Shown piece by piece: positions 52,685 through 62,065 of a stretch of 64,000 bases of DNA. Source of the stretch: CAVWDI01 sp963793095. Its GTDB lineage: Bacteria; Chloroflexota; Anaerolineae; Anaerolineales; UBA4823. The first letter of the stretch is position 1; every line of letters starts with the position of its first letter. Made by a program: the position numbers and the translations under genes. The stretch covers positions 1-64,000 of the forward strand of contig CAWBYY010000011.1 in NCBI GenBank assembly GCA_963793095.1. Direction: 5' to 3'. The notes below the pieces were generated by a model, which saw only the letters and a list, made by a program, of their open reading frames with translations, had not been told where the DNA came from and did not search any database.

Positions 52685-53689
52685 TTACTTTCCATCTTCC
52701 AGCAGGTTGCTCTTCTGAAGCCCCCCCCGCTTTATGACATAGTGGTCAAAATCGCGGGCCACATGAGTGGAAGGAAATACCGCCTGGGCTTCCGAGATGA
52801 TGTCCTTTTCACGGTAGCGCCTTGAGACGTGGGTGAGTATCAGGTTTTTTACACCCGTACCGAGGGCAAGTTCCGCTGCCTGGCGGGCAGTGAAATGGGC
52901 GAATTCGTGGGCCAAATCGAGCTGGTCCTGCAAATATGTGGCTTCGATAACCAGCGTATCGGCGTCCCTGCAAATTGTCTCTAGATCGCCGGTCTGGCCG
53001 ACATCTCCGACATGGACAAACTGGGTGCCCTTGCGCTGCGGGCCGAGCACCTGGTCGGGTTGAATCAGGCGGCCATCAGGCAGGGTCACAGACTTTCCGC
53101 CAACCAATTTGCGCCGCCACGGCCCCGGGGGGATGGATAATTGCTCTGCCTGTTCCGGCAGGAATGGTCTTCTGGGTTTTTCTTCGAATTTAAAACCAAA
53201 GCAATCTGAACCGCGGTGCAGCACCGGGAAGGCGGATACCCTGAAATCCTCAAAATTAAAAATCTCGCCGGGAGTGATCTCCCTCAACAAGATGTCCATG
53301 GGCGGGTGGACGCCGCGCAAAACCACCCCGAACAACAGGTCTTTTATCCGTTCTAGCGCCCATGCGCCTGCGATAATTTCGAGATCCTGAATCGCTTCCC
53401 AGCGCATAAAAGTTGACAGCAAACCGCCCAGGCCCAGGATGTGGTCAAGGTGACCGTGGGTGATAAGGATTTTATTAAGGCGTTTAAAACCGATGCCGGA
53501 TCGCATGATCTGGCGCTGGGTACCTTCTCCGCAGTCTATTAAAAAACGATATTCGTCGTGGATCACGATCTGGGAGGTAAGCCCGCGGTGAATGGAAGGT
53601 GCTGAAGCAGAGGTGCCAAGAAAAACGATCTCGAACAAATTTATCCTATTCTTCCAGCGCGGGATTGTATTTGAAAGGATCCGCGCCAT
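52685..53689 (-). CDS. rnz: Ribonuclease Z
   Basis: The beta-lactamase-fold RNase has FLGTSASAPSIHRG, metal motif THGHLDHILGLGG, VGDVGQTGDLE, EFAHFTARQAAELA and LTHVSRRY, as in tRNA 3'-processing RNase Z. The 334 residues include a possible extra N-terminus, so an internal start near the FEIVFLGT segment is possible. It removes 3' trailers from tRNA precursors, relevant because the tRNAs here lack encoded CCA. Confidence 0.9.
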   Translation of the reverse strand: MARILSNTIPRWKNRINLFEIVFLGTSASAPSIHRGLTSQIVIHDEYRFLIDCGEGTQRQIMRSGIGFKRLNKILITHGHLDHILGLGGLLSTFMRWEAIQDLEIIAGAWALERIKDLLFGVVLRGVHPPMDILLREITPGEIFNFEDFRVSAFPVLHRGSDCFGFKFEEKPRRPFLPEQAEQLSIPPGPWRRKLVGGKSVTLPDGRLIQPDQVLGPQRKGTQFVHVGDVGQTGDLETICRDADTLVIEATYLQDQLDLAHEFAHFTARQAAELALGTGVKNLILTHVSRRYREKDIISEAQAVFPSTHVARDFDHYVIKRGGLQKSNLLEDGK

Positions 53690-53865
53690 CAGCCGGGAAT
53701 TATTTTACCTCAACTTGACCCAGCCCAGATTCAGCGCCCCCTTTATATTAATTATTCGACCATTTGTGCTATAATTTAAAAATAAATTCGACCGGATTTC
53801 TATATCCAGAAAAGAGCAACCCGTACGCCCCCGGCATTAATTTTGCAACAATAAACCTGTTAATC

Positions 53866-56248
53866 ATGTCTCCTAAAAGTACATCTAAAAGAAAAACCAG
53901 ATTTAAAGGCATAAGGAGCCCGTCCAGAAAAGGCGGAAAGCAGCCCTCCTCAACCCGGTCGCGGAGTTCAAAATCGACCACTAAAACAGGCGGGCCGGGT
54001 AAAAACGCCAACCAAGGCTTTGGCTTTATGCGGGAATTTAAGCTTCAGGAGGTCCCACTTGACCGCTGGATTGATATCCTGGGGGTGATAATCGGGCTGG
54101 TTGGCTTGCTCATCATCCTTGGACTGGTGTACCCGCGCCAGGACGGGCTGGTAAGCGGTTGGATGGGGGCGATCGAGGACTCGTTCGGATGGGGGATGTA
54201 CATCTTTCCAATTGGCATGGTGGTGTGCGGCGCCTGGCTGGTACTGCGAAGATTTGAGCGGGTACCGCCTTTTGCGGTTGAGCGCGTTTTAGGGGCAACC
54301 CTTTTGTTTTTTGTGTTTCTGGCGGCGCTGAATTTCCTGGCGGGGATTTTTTCTGAAATCAACGGAGGCACAAGCCTCGCAACCAATCAGGAGGGGGGTT
54401 CTGTGGGGGCTAAAATTTCAGGGTCGCTGGATACAGCCTTCGGTGGTGTGGGAACGACAATTATTCTAGCCGCATTTCTTTTAATCGGGCTGGTATTATT
54501 CCTGGACAAACCGGTGGCAGAGATGTTTGGCTGGTTAGGGCCAGCCGCAGGCCGGTTCCAGAACTGGTTGAAGGGCGCCTTGCTTGCTGTAACCAGAACC
54601 CAAAGGCGGGGCAAGGCTGAAATACCCGGAATCCAGACCATTTCGCCTTTTGCGGCTGCAGGTAACAGCGCAAAAGACGGCGGTGGGAAGACGGTCAATG
54701 CCGGTTATCCAGGCGCCGGAGAAAGTTTATCGTATGAGATAAAAGGCGAAGCGGCAGCCTGGAAACTGCCCGCCATTGATGAAATACTTGAACTGGGAGG
54801 CCGGGCGGAATATGACCAGAGTATCGACATCCAGCGAGCGCGGGTAATTGAGGAGTCGTTGAGCCTCCTTTGGCGCCCCGGGGCATGTTGTGGAGATCAA
54901 CCGGGGGCCTACCATTACCCAGTTCGGGGTGGAGCCGGATTTTATTGAAACCCGCAGTGGGAGAACCCGTGTCCGGGTGAAGAAAATCAACGCCCTTGGC
55001 GGACGACCTGGCGCTGGCGCTGGCTGCCCGCCGGATCCGAATCCAGGCGCCTGTTCCCGGGAAGGGATTTATCGGCATCGAGGTCCCAAATGACGAGACT
55101 GCCCTGGTTACTCTGCGTGACATCCTCGAAAGCAAAGCATTTCACGCGTCTGACAGTCCCCACTGGCGTTTACATTGGGCCAGAATGTATCTGGAAATGC
55201 GGTTGCTGCTGACCTGGCGGGGATGCCGCATCTGCTGATCGCTGGGGCGACTGGTTCGGGCAAGTCGGTTTGCGTGAACGCGTTGATCAGCTGCCTGTTG
55301 ATGAACAATACCCCGAACGACCTGCGCATGATTATGGTTGATCCCAAGCGGGTGGAGCTGACCGGTTACAACGGGATACCGCACTTGCTGGCGCCGGTCG
55401 TGGTGGAATTGGAGCGAGTGGTGCGGGTGCTGCAGTGGGTGGCGCGCGAGATGGACCTGCGCTACCGAAAACTGGCCGAGGCCGGGTGCCGTAACGTGCA
55501 GGATTACAACCGCATCCAGGAAAGTGAGGTTATGGGCGAAAGCTGCCGTTCTGGTGGTCGTTATTGACGAATTGGCTGATCTGATGATGATTGCGCCGGA
55601 TGCAGACCGAACGGCTGATCTACGCGGCTGGCGCAACTGGCGCGGGCGACAGGAATTCACCTGGTAATCTCAACCCAGCGTCCGTCTGTAGACGTCGTGA
55701 CCGGATTGATCAAGGCTAATTTCCCGGCTCGCATCGCTTTCGCAGTGGCATCCGGCGTGGACAGCCGGGTGATCCTTGACCAGCCGGGGGCGGAACGTCT
55801 GTTCGGACACGGCGATATGCTTTTCCAGGCGCCGGATGCGCCAGCCCCGGTCCGTTTGCAGGGTGTATTTGTTTCGGACATGGAAATTATGCAACTGGTT
55901 AATTACTGGCAGAGCCAGGCCGGGTTTGGCGAACCAGACCGGGTGACTGCGGATGGCGTTCCAGATGCAGCGCCACCGAGCCTGCCTTTAAAGCAGCTCC
56001 CGATCTGGGAGGAGATGGAGGATGAGGACCAGGACCCGCTTTTTGAGGAGGCGGTGGCACTGTGCAGGCAGGAAGGAAAGGCCTCCATTTCCATGCTGCA
56101 GCGTAAACTGCGGATTGGATACACCCGGGCAGCGCGCCTGGTTGAATCAATGGAGGAAAAGGGGATAGTGAGCGCACCCACCGGGGGTAGCGGGGTACGG
56201 GATGTTCTGGATTACGGCGAAGCGGAAGCCCCTGAGGAAGGGGAGTGA
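53866..56248 (+). CDS. ftsK: DNA translocase FtsK; multiple frame breaks
   Basis: ATG 53866 opens MSPKSTSKRKTRFKG, a basic region, and about four membrane helices. The linker and alpha/beta motor domains follow, but across 54885-55680 the frame changes about six times (near 54885, 55005, 55142, 55530, 55600 and 55670). The pieces read as one FtsK: VVEINRGPTITQFGVEPD, Walker A GATGSGKS, VDPKRVELTGYNGIPHLL, Walker B VVIDELADLMM, and the C-terminal gamma winged helix (ASISMLQRKLRIGYTRAA). FtsK/SpoIIIE pumps DNA at division. Clustering of breaks in a GC-rich part suggests consensus error. Confidence 0.9.
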
Positions 56249-56276
56249 AGAAAAGGGATAGGGTCCTCTCTGTGCC

Positions 56277-56882
56277 CTAATGCTTTCCCGCCAGCACGAT
56301 ACCAACCGGCAGCCCGAACATGGCCATCTCTTTCACGCTCCGGATCGAGAACCCTGAGGTTTCAAGGGAGTTTCGGACATAGATGGGACGGCAGTCAATA
56401 TATTTTGTGAACCTGCCCTGAGCCCATTCGTACAACCTGACCATCAGCCCGCTGCTGCTTTTTTTAGCCATGGACACCACACACAGCCGGCCGCCCACCC
56501 GCAGTACCCTTTTACACTCAGCCAGTACAAGCGGTATTTCGGGCGTATCGAACAGTTCAAGCGTGAAACTCATATAAGCTGCGTCAAAGAAACCGTCTTC
56601 ATACGGCAGACTGGCAGCGTCGCCGCGCTTCAATTCAACCCTTCCGGACAGTCCTGCAGCCTGCAGCCTTTCCCGGGTGACATTGAACATCCCCTGTGAG
56701 AGATCAATACCATAAACCCGGCCCGAATCCCCGGCGGATTGGGCGAGTTTAACCAGGCAGTGCCCGGTCCCGAACCCGATCTCAAGGGCGGTCTCCCCTT
56801 CCCTGAGATCCAGCATTGAAAGCCCCGCTTCCTTATATTTCTTCTCCGCGGAGCCAGCCAGCAGGTCATACCACCTGCTCAT
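56277..56882 (-). CDS. SAM-dependent methyltransferase, N-terminus probably truncated by a frame break
   Basis: Motif I is ALEIGFGTGHCLVKLA, with VYGIDLSQGMFNVT, DAAYMSFTLELFDT and CKRVLRVGGRLCVVSM. The frame starting ATG 56882 begins MSRWYDLLAG, but coding clearly extends upstream as RTKEEARASYDR without a start codon. ATG 56951, overlapping the previous gene's stop as TGATG, would begin MKAEAPINR in another frame; one indel near 56930 joins them. Likely a UbiE-like or small-molecule methyltransferase. Confidence 0.8.
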   Translation of the reverse strand: MSRWYDLLAGSAEKKYKEAGLSMLDLREGETALEIGFGTGHCLVKLAQSAGDSGRVYGIDLSQGMFNVTRERLQAAGLSGRVELKRGDAASLPYEDGFFDAAYMSFTLELFDTPEIPLVLAECKRVLRVGGRLCVVSMAKKSSSGLMVRLYEWAQGRFTKYIDCRPIYVRNSLETSGFSIRSVKEMAMFGLPVGIVLAGKH

Positions 56883-56951
56883 TCTGTCATAACTGGCCCG
56901 GGCTTCTTCCTTTGTTCTTTTGAACTCTGTTGATTGGAGCTTCTGCTTTCA

Positions 56952-57737
56952 TCAGGTCTCAATGAGAGAAATCAGCTGGCCAGGTTTTCTGCCAGGGCTT
57001 GTATGATCTGGGAGCAACACTCCGAGGCGTAAAAATTCTGAATGGTCGCCGACATTCTCGAACTTCCGCCCAACGATTGCTGCGCATTCGAATTCATAGT
57101 CGCTGGATTTCACAAATCTGTCCATCAGATCAATCCCATCGGAATTCTGAAGGTCCATTTTGCTGTCTCCGCTTTTAATACTGTTCATGGAAGTGAGCCA
57201 TAATGCCGCTCCTAAAGCCCCGCAGGCGCTTCCGCTTAATCCAATCCCACCTGCAAATCCAGCCGCCATTACCGCATGCATCTCCGAGGCGCCAGCCGTT
57301 TTTACAAACAAAGCCGCGCAGCTAACCGGTGGGGAAGGGGCTTCGAAAGTGTTTCCAGAAAGGGCGGAGTCTATCTCCGAGTATGCGTCAGGGGCATAGG
57401 CGGCGGCCATCCGAAAGCATTTTATGGGCCCGCCTTTTACTATAAATTTCAAGACCCCTTTTGATTTTCTCCAATCCATTTCGGTTATATCGCCGCAGTC
57501 TATATAGCTGTTGCTGGTCCGGAAGGATTCCACCAGCCTTTGGGCGGCGGTAACTGCGGCTGTTTCAGCCTGCGGTCCTGTGCCGAAAAGGCGAAACGCC
57601 CGCGCCCCGGCAGCAAGGGCTGCGCCCCATAACATGCCGCACTGGAAGCCGTGCGCCATTATCCCGCCTGCCAGGAGAGCGGAACCCTGTTCCTCCAGTT
57701 TCAGCGGATCATCGAACGAGCGGTCAACGACGCTCAT
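56952..57737 (-). CDS. C_GCAxxG_C_C family protein, duplicated domain
   Basis: The 261-residue protein contains two halves of the redox-type C_GCAxxG_C_C family. Half one has HGFQCGMLWGAALAAGA, YIDCGDIT and GPIKCFRMA; half two has VSCAALFVKTAGASEMHAVMAAGFAGG, GSACGALGAALW and YEFECAAIV. The conserved Cys pattern suggests metal or redox cofactor binding; the family function is unknown. The stop is TGA and overlaps a possible start of the next gene. Confidence 0.82.
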   Translation of the reverse strand: MSVVDRSFDDPLKLEEQGSALLAGGIMAHGFQCGMLWGAALAAGARAFRLFGTGPQAETAAVTAAQRLVESFRTSNSYIDCGDITEMDWRKSKGVLKFIVKGGPIKCFRMAAAYAPDAYSEIDSALSGNTFEAPSPPVSCAALFVKTAGASEMHAVMAAGFAGGIGLSGSACGALGAALWLTSMNSIKSGDSKMDLQNSDGIDLMDRFVKSSDYEFECAAIVGRKFENVGDHSEFLRLGVLLPDHTSPGRKPGQLISLIET

Positions 57738-57883
57738 AATTGTCTCTGATCAGGTGCCTTCTCTCAGGAATGTACGGATTGTCTTTGTCGATGAAATCTT
57801 TTTGCTGGACATGGTCCTAATGTCTCCATATTTTTGTTTGATTTATCTTTCAAATATGAAATAACCCCTGTTGGTACGGCTGT

Positions 57884-58835
57884 TCAAATGGTGATAACCA
57901 CTTTCCCGCGGGGGTGACCGCCATCCAGATAACGGAATGCCCCCGGGGCTTCATCCAGCGGGAATGTCCGGTCGATGACCGGGGTAATACCTTCGGATTC
58001 GATATATTCTTTCAGAACCCTTAGATCGTCGCTGTTCGGGACAGCCAGGAATGGGCGCCCCTGCTGGCTGTTATACAGCGAGCGGATGAACGCCCGGATA
58101 ATAAAACCCAGGCCTGCGTTGCCGCTGTTGGGGATGTAAGTTCCCCGGGGTGTGAGGGCGCGCTTCAAATCCGAAAATGAGTGGTTCGCCACCTGGTCGA
58201 GAATGAGATCGTAACGCTCCCCGCTTCCCGTAAAATCCTCCCGGGTATAGTCGATTACGTGATCCACGCCGAGCGACCGGACCAGTTCCAGGTTCCCGGT
58301 GCTGCACACGCCGGTCACTTCCGCCCCCAGGACCTTGGCGATCTGGACTGCAAAGGTACCAACACCCCCTGAAGCGCCGTTGATCAGGACATGCTGGCCG
58401 GGCTGCACCTTTCCGGCATCGCGCAAACCGCGCAGGGCAGCGACCGCGGAGGTCGGCACTGCTGCCAGCCTGGATAGGCGTCAGGTTAACCGGCATGTAT
58501 GCAAATTTATCCCCGGGGGCGCAAACATACTCGGCGCAGGTCCGGCTGCATCCCCCAAAAACCTGGTCGCCCGGGTTAAAGCGGGTTACCTTCGTTCCGA
58601 CCGCCTCAACCTGTCCTGCGACATCATAACCGGGCACGTAATTCTTCGGCTTGGGCCACCCGGCGCTGAAACGCGCCAGATAGGGTTCACCCCGCATTGT
58701 ATAAACGTCGCCGGCGTGCAGGGCAGCCGCTTTAACCCGCACCAATAGGCCGTCTTCACCCACTTCCGGCTTTTCGATCTCTTTGAGCTCGAAGGCATCC
58801 GGTGAGCCGTAATCGTTTTGAACGATCGCTTTCAT
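57884..58835 (-). CDS. Zinc-free MDR oxidoreductase (quinone reductase-like); one frame break
   Basis: The N-terminal GroES-like domain (MKAIVQNDYGSPDAFELKEIEKP, VPGYDVAGQVEAVG) and NAD(P)-binding domain (VLINGASGGVGTFAVQIAKVLGAEVTGV) are in two frames that meet near 58465, joining MPVNLTPIQA to TSAVAALRGLRDAG. The family lacks the zinc ligands of alcohol dehydrogenase and reduces quinones or enones with NADPH. The remaining C-terminus ends GGHPRGKVVITI as usual. Confidence 0.85.
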
Positions 58836-58928
58836 GTGAACACTTTTTAATTGAGTTGTTTGTATAGTATACGCTATCCAGTAACTAAAGATCCGGGTTT
58901 ATGCGATATTACAGTCAAGGGTGTGCGT

Positions 58929-59210
58929 GTGTATACAAATAACGAGTATTCTCACTATTACTTATGCAGCGAAATTTACCACCCCTCGGGCAATTACTGG
59001 CGGGCGGCGGTTGGGGAGACTTTCGGCGGTTACCCGCGCCACTTGCGCTGGTACGTCCGGGCAGACCCGACCACGAGCCCGGGCATGTACAGGTTTATGG
59101 ATACCGCTTACTGGAGAGAAGAAGGGGTTTTGCAGACTTCCGGGGATGGTTTTACATATGTTTCAATCGGGGAGAAAACCCTGCTGCCTTTGATATATAA
59201 AAACCATTGA
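58929..59210 (+). CDS. Hypothetical protein, perhaps a fragment
   Basis: GTG 58929 with AAGG at 58917-58920 opens 93 residues rich in Tyr and Trp (NEYSHYYLCSEIYHPSG, YPRHLRWYVRADPTTSPGMYRF), a composition like a globular beta domain. It lacks a signal peptide and I do not recognise it; the frame stays open upstream to 58851. It may be the end of a larger gene whose start was lost. Confidence 0.4.
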   Translation: MYTNNEYSHYYLCSEIYHPSGNYWRAAVGETFGGYPRHLRWYVRADPTTSPGMYRFMDTAYWREEGVLQTSGDGFTYVSIGEKTLLPLIYKNH

Positions 59211-59273
59211 TTGACCCAGCCTGGCGGGCAGATATTGAAATGTGAATATCTATTTAAAAATTTAACAGCAAAA

Positions 59274-59310
59274 ACCGGGAGGTGCTGCCTTCTTTATTGA
59301 ACCGCCCGGT
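59274..59310 (-). terminator. Terminator after the LysM gene
   Basis: On the minus strand ACCGGG-C-GGT (59310-59301) pairs with ACC-T-CCCGGT (59283-59274) and is followed by TTTTG. It ends the 59334-60068 gene. Confidence 0.75.
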
Positions 59311-59333
59311 CAAGGTTTAATAAAATCTGCAAA

Positions 59334-60068
59334 TTATTGTGTGGGAGTTACGGTCGCGGCGGGAGTTCCCGGCCCGGCGGTTGGCTCGGGCGTGTCGGTG
59401 GGGACCGGGGTGACCAGGTTAGCCCGCACGGTGATCACCTGCCCGACAAAGATTTCGTTCTCGTTCTCGATCTGGTTTTCTTCTTTGATTGATTCGACCG
59501 TGCTGTTGAATTTCAGAGCGATGGCCAAGATTAAGTCGCCCAACTGGATCTGGTATTCAATCTTGGAGCCACGCGGCAGGTCGCTCGGCAGGGGCGTGGC
59601 GGTAGGCAATTGGGTATCGGGACCGGGGATGGTGAGCTTATCGCCTACCTGGATGGCGGGATTGGCTGGATCGAGGTTGTTCAGCGTGATCACGGCCAGC
59701 AGATCCACTCCGAATTTCTCGGCTATCAACCAGAGGTTATCGCCCTCTTCTACCTGGTAGATGAAGGGGCCGGAGGCGGTCGGTGTCAATGTTATGGTAG
59801 GCGTGTTTGTAATTGTGGGAGTGACGGTGGGCGAGGGGGTCGCGGTTCCAGTGGAAGTCGCGGTAGGTGTGCTGCTCGGGGTCGCGGTTTCGGTCGGGAA
59901 AAGCGAAATACTGGGAAGGCTGTCAGCCAGGAACCAGTAACCCACTATTATGACGCCGATAAAGACCAGCAGCAGGGCAACCCCGATCACTAACGGGGCT
60001 CTCTTGGCTTTCTGCTGGCGCTTGCGGTAGGCGTCAATTACATCCTGGGCCGATTCTTTTTCGCTCAT
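59334..60068 (-). CDS. Membrane-anchored protein with two LysM domains
   Basis: The 244-residue protein has a charged cytoplasmic N-terminus, one membrane helix (PLVIGVALLLVFIGVIIVGYW), a Thr/Pro/Ser-rich linker (TPSSTPTATSTGTATPSPT), LysM1 (YQVEEGDNLWLIAEKFGVD, IQVGDKLTIPG), a further linker and a less canonical LysM2 (YQIQLGDLILAIALKFN, IFVGQVITV), ending in another Thr/Pro tail. LysM binds peptidoglycan or related glycans. The layout resembles the 47310 protein, though that one is anchored at its C-terminus. Confidence 0.87.
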   Translation of the reverse strand: MSEKESAQDVIDAYRKRQQKAKRAPLVIGVALLLVFIGVIIVGYWFLADSLPSISLFPTETATPSSTPTATSTGTATPSPTVTPTITNTPTITLTPTASGPFIYQVEEGDNLWLIAEKFGVDLLAVITLNNLDPANPAIQVGDKLTIPGPDTQLPTATPLPSDLPRGSKIEYQIQLGDLILAIALKFNSTVESIKEENQIENENEIFVGQVITVRANLVTPVPTDTPEPTAGPGTPAATVTPTQ

Positions 60069-60255
60069 ATGTTTGAACTCGCCTCATCAGAGGGTATTGA
60101 AAGTGCTTGCCCGTTTCAGCAATTATTCGAGATTGTACCCTATTTTTACCCGATTGGGGATACTCTGGAAAGCCAGTTAAACGGATCAAAAGGCTCCTTT
60201 AACATTAACTCCGCTTAGAGAGGCTTTGAACAGCGATCCGTTCTTGTGAGACGGT

Positions 60256-60780
60256 TTATTCGTTTCCGGTAAAGCGCACAACTGCACACCCGTATGGGCT
60301 GGTGGTATCCGGATCCGGATTTTTCCCCTTTAGGAGCGCATCCACAGCCTCGCGCAGGTAATGGACCCCGGGTTCGCGCTGGCGGAAGGTGACATCATTC
60401 AGGGCACCCTGGTATCGCAAAATACCCGACCGGTCAATCACAAAGAATTGGGGAGTGGTCTGGGCGCCGTACAGGTCTGCAACCCTTTGATGCCTGTCGT
60501 GCAGAACAAGGGGGAGTGAACGTTCAAGAGCAGTGCTGCATAATAAATCGACAGGTTCGTTTGCATTGGAAGCGACCGGCCACAGCGCAACCGTCTCACC
60601 CCAATCAGGCAGGCAGGATAACAATTCCTTATCCGCGTTATGTGACCAGGGGCATTCAGCGGACCAGAAATTGAGGATAACAGTTATCCCACGCATGGAG
60701 GCAAGCCGGTGTATGGTGCCGTCCAGGTCCGGCAGTTCAAAATCGGGCGCCTCTGAGCCTGTTTTTATTAAGGTATTCAT
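60256..60780 (-). CDS. Redoxin/peroxiredoxin-like protein
   Basis: The 174-residue thioredoxin-fold protein has APDFELPDLDGTIHRLASMRG, a single active-site Cys in NFWSAECPWSHNADKE, and TTPQFFVIDRSGILRYQG. The CPWS form lacks the resolving Cys of CxxC, so a one-Cys peroxiredoxin-like or TlpA-derived activity is likely. No signal peptide is seen, so it is cytoplasmic. It contains Cys, not Sec, unlike the 8536 protein. Confidence 0.82.
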   Translation of the reverse strand: MNTLIKTGSEAPDFELPDLDGTIHRLASMRGITVILNFWSAECPWSHNADKELLSCLPDWGETVALWPVASNANEPVDLLCSTALERSLPLVLHDRHQRVADLYGAQTTPQFFVIDRSGILRYQGALNDVTFRQREPGVHYLREAVDALLKGKNPDPDTTSPYGCAVVRFTGNE

Positions 60781-61024
60781 CTTGTCTAAAAATCTCCTTC
60801 CAAAAGCTTTGCAGATATTCCAGTTTGATGATTAATTATCCAGATTTCGGGGGTTCTGAAAAGCTGGTTTCCGAACTGACAGGTCTGTAACCATCCCATC
60901 GCCTGATCCATGGTAGGTGAAATTATAACTGAACCGGCAGCCCGGAACCTGCAAATGGAGCGAACAGCTGACGGCAGGATGAGAGGAAAGTGAAGGTCGC
61001 CCGAACGCGGATTGCTGGGCATTC

Positions 61025-62065
61025 ATGGATGGTAGAATCGCCGCAATGAAACGCTGGCATTTGTGGTTGGGAATTGCGGTCAGCCTGGCTTTCCTTTATC
61101 TTGCTTTACGCGGATTAAACCTGAACGACCTGGGGACCGCATTTAAGGAAGCAAATTACTGGTGGCTGCTGCCGGGGATATTTGTTTACTTTCTGGCGGT
61201 GCTGGTGCGTTCATGGCGCTGGCATTACCTTCTGAGACATATTAAAGATATCCCCACTCTGAATTTGTTTCCAATTGTGACAATAGGTTATATGGGCAAT
61301 AATATCTACCCGGCACGGGCGGGAGAGCTGCTGCGGGCAGTCATCCTCAAACGGTACGATGGAGTGCCGATATCGGCTTCGCTGGCGACAATTCTTGTGG
61401 AGCGCGTTTTTGACGGGGTTGTAATGCTGGCCTTCATTTTCCTGAACCTGTCTGAACTGACCCGGTTGACGTCAGATTCGGGATTGGTTGGCGACATCCA
61501 GACTGTGGCGTTGTGGGGTACAGCCGCATTTATCGGCGCGCTGGTTTTATTTCTTGGGGCGGCGATGTTTCCCGAAAAAATCCGCCTGGTGACCGCTGTG
61601 CTCGTGGAAAAAATCATCCCGGAGCGGTACCGGGAATATGTAATGGGCGTTGCAGACCGGTTCCTGGTAGGGCTTGAATGCCTGCGTTCGCCGCGGGATG
61701 TGTTGATGGTGTTCCTGACATCTGTATTGATCTGGCTGCTGGAAACCGGGAAATACTGGTTAGTGATGTTTGCCTTCCCATTTGAAGTGAGTTTCTTTGC
61801 ATTGATGTTGATGAATGGGATCGTCAACCTGGCGACCACCATCCCATCCGCGCCGGGTTACGTGGGTACTTTTGATGCGCCGGGAATCGCAGTGCTGGTT
61901 GCCTACGGGGTCGATAAGGCCACCGCGGCTGCTTACACGCTTGTGCTGCATGCCGCGCTTTGGTTTCCGATCACAGCCATCGGGGCATATTTCTTCCTGC
62001 GGGAAGGGCTGGACTGGTGGGGGGAGATGAAGGATCTGCAGAATGAAGAGGGTCTATCGAATTAA
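61025..62065 (+). CDS. Flippase-like membrane protein (LPG synthase TM / YbhN family)
   Basis: The 346-residue protein has about eight hydrophobic segments and the family motifs YMGNNIYPARAGELLRAVILKR, LVERVFDGVVMLAFI and TIPSAPGYVGTFDAPG. Members without a soluble synthase domain are thought to act as lipid-linked sugar or phospholipid flippases. ATG 61046 is an alternative start. Its last 23 bases overlap the next gene, so the two are coupled. Confidence 0.88.
   Translation: MDGRIAAMKRWHLWLGIAVSLAFLYLALRGLNLNDLGTAFKEANYWWLLPGIFVYFLAVLVRSWRWHYLLRHIKDIPTLNLFPIVTIGYMGNNIYPARAGELLRAVILKRYDGVPISASLATILVERVFDGVVMLAFIFLNLSELTRLTSDSGLVGDIQTVALWGTAAFIGALVLFLGAAMFPEKIRLVTAVLVEKIIPERYREYVMGVADRFLVGLECLRSPRDVLMVFLTSVLIWLLETGKYWLVMFAFPFEVSFFALMLMNGIVNLATTIPSAPGYVGTFDAPGIAVLVAYGVDKATAAAYTLVLHAALWFPITAIGAYFFLREGLDWWGEMKDLQNEEGLSN

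Noticed and set aside
60256..60780. Redoxin as a third selenoprotein
   Set aside because: Its active-site codon is a normal Cys and there is no in-frame TGA.
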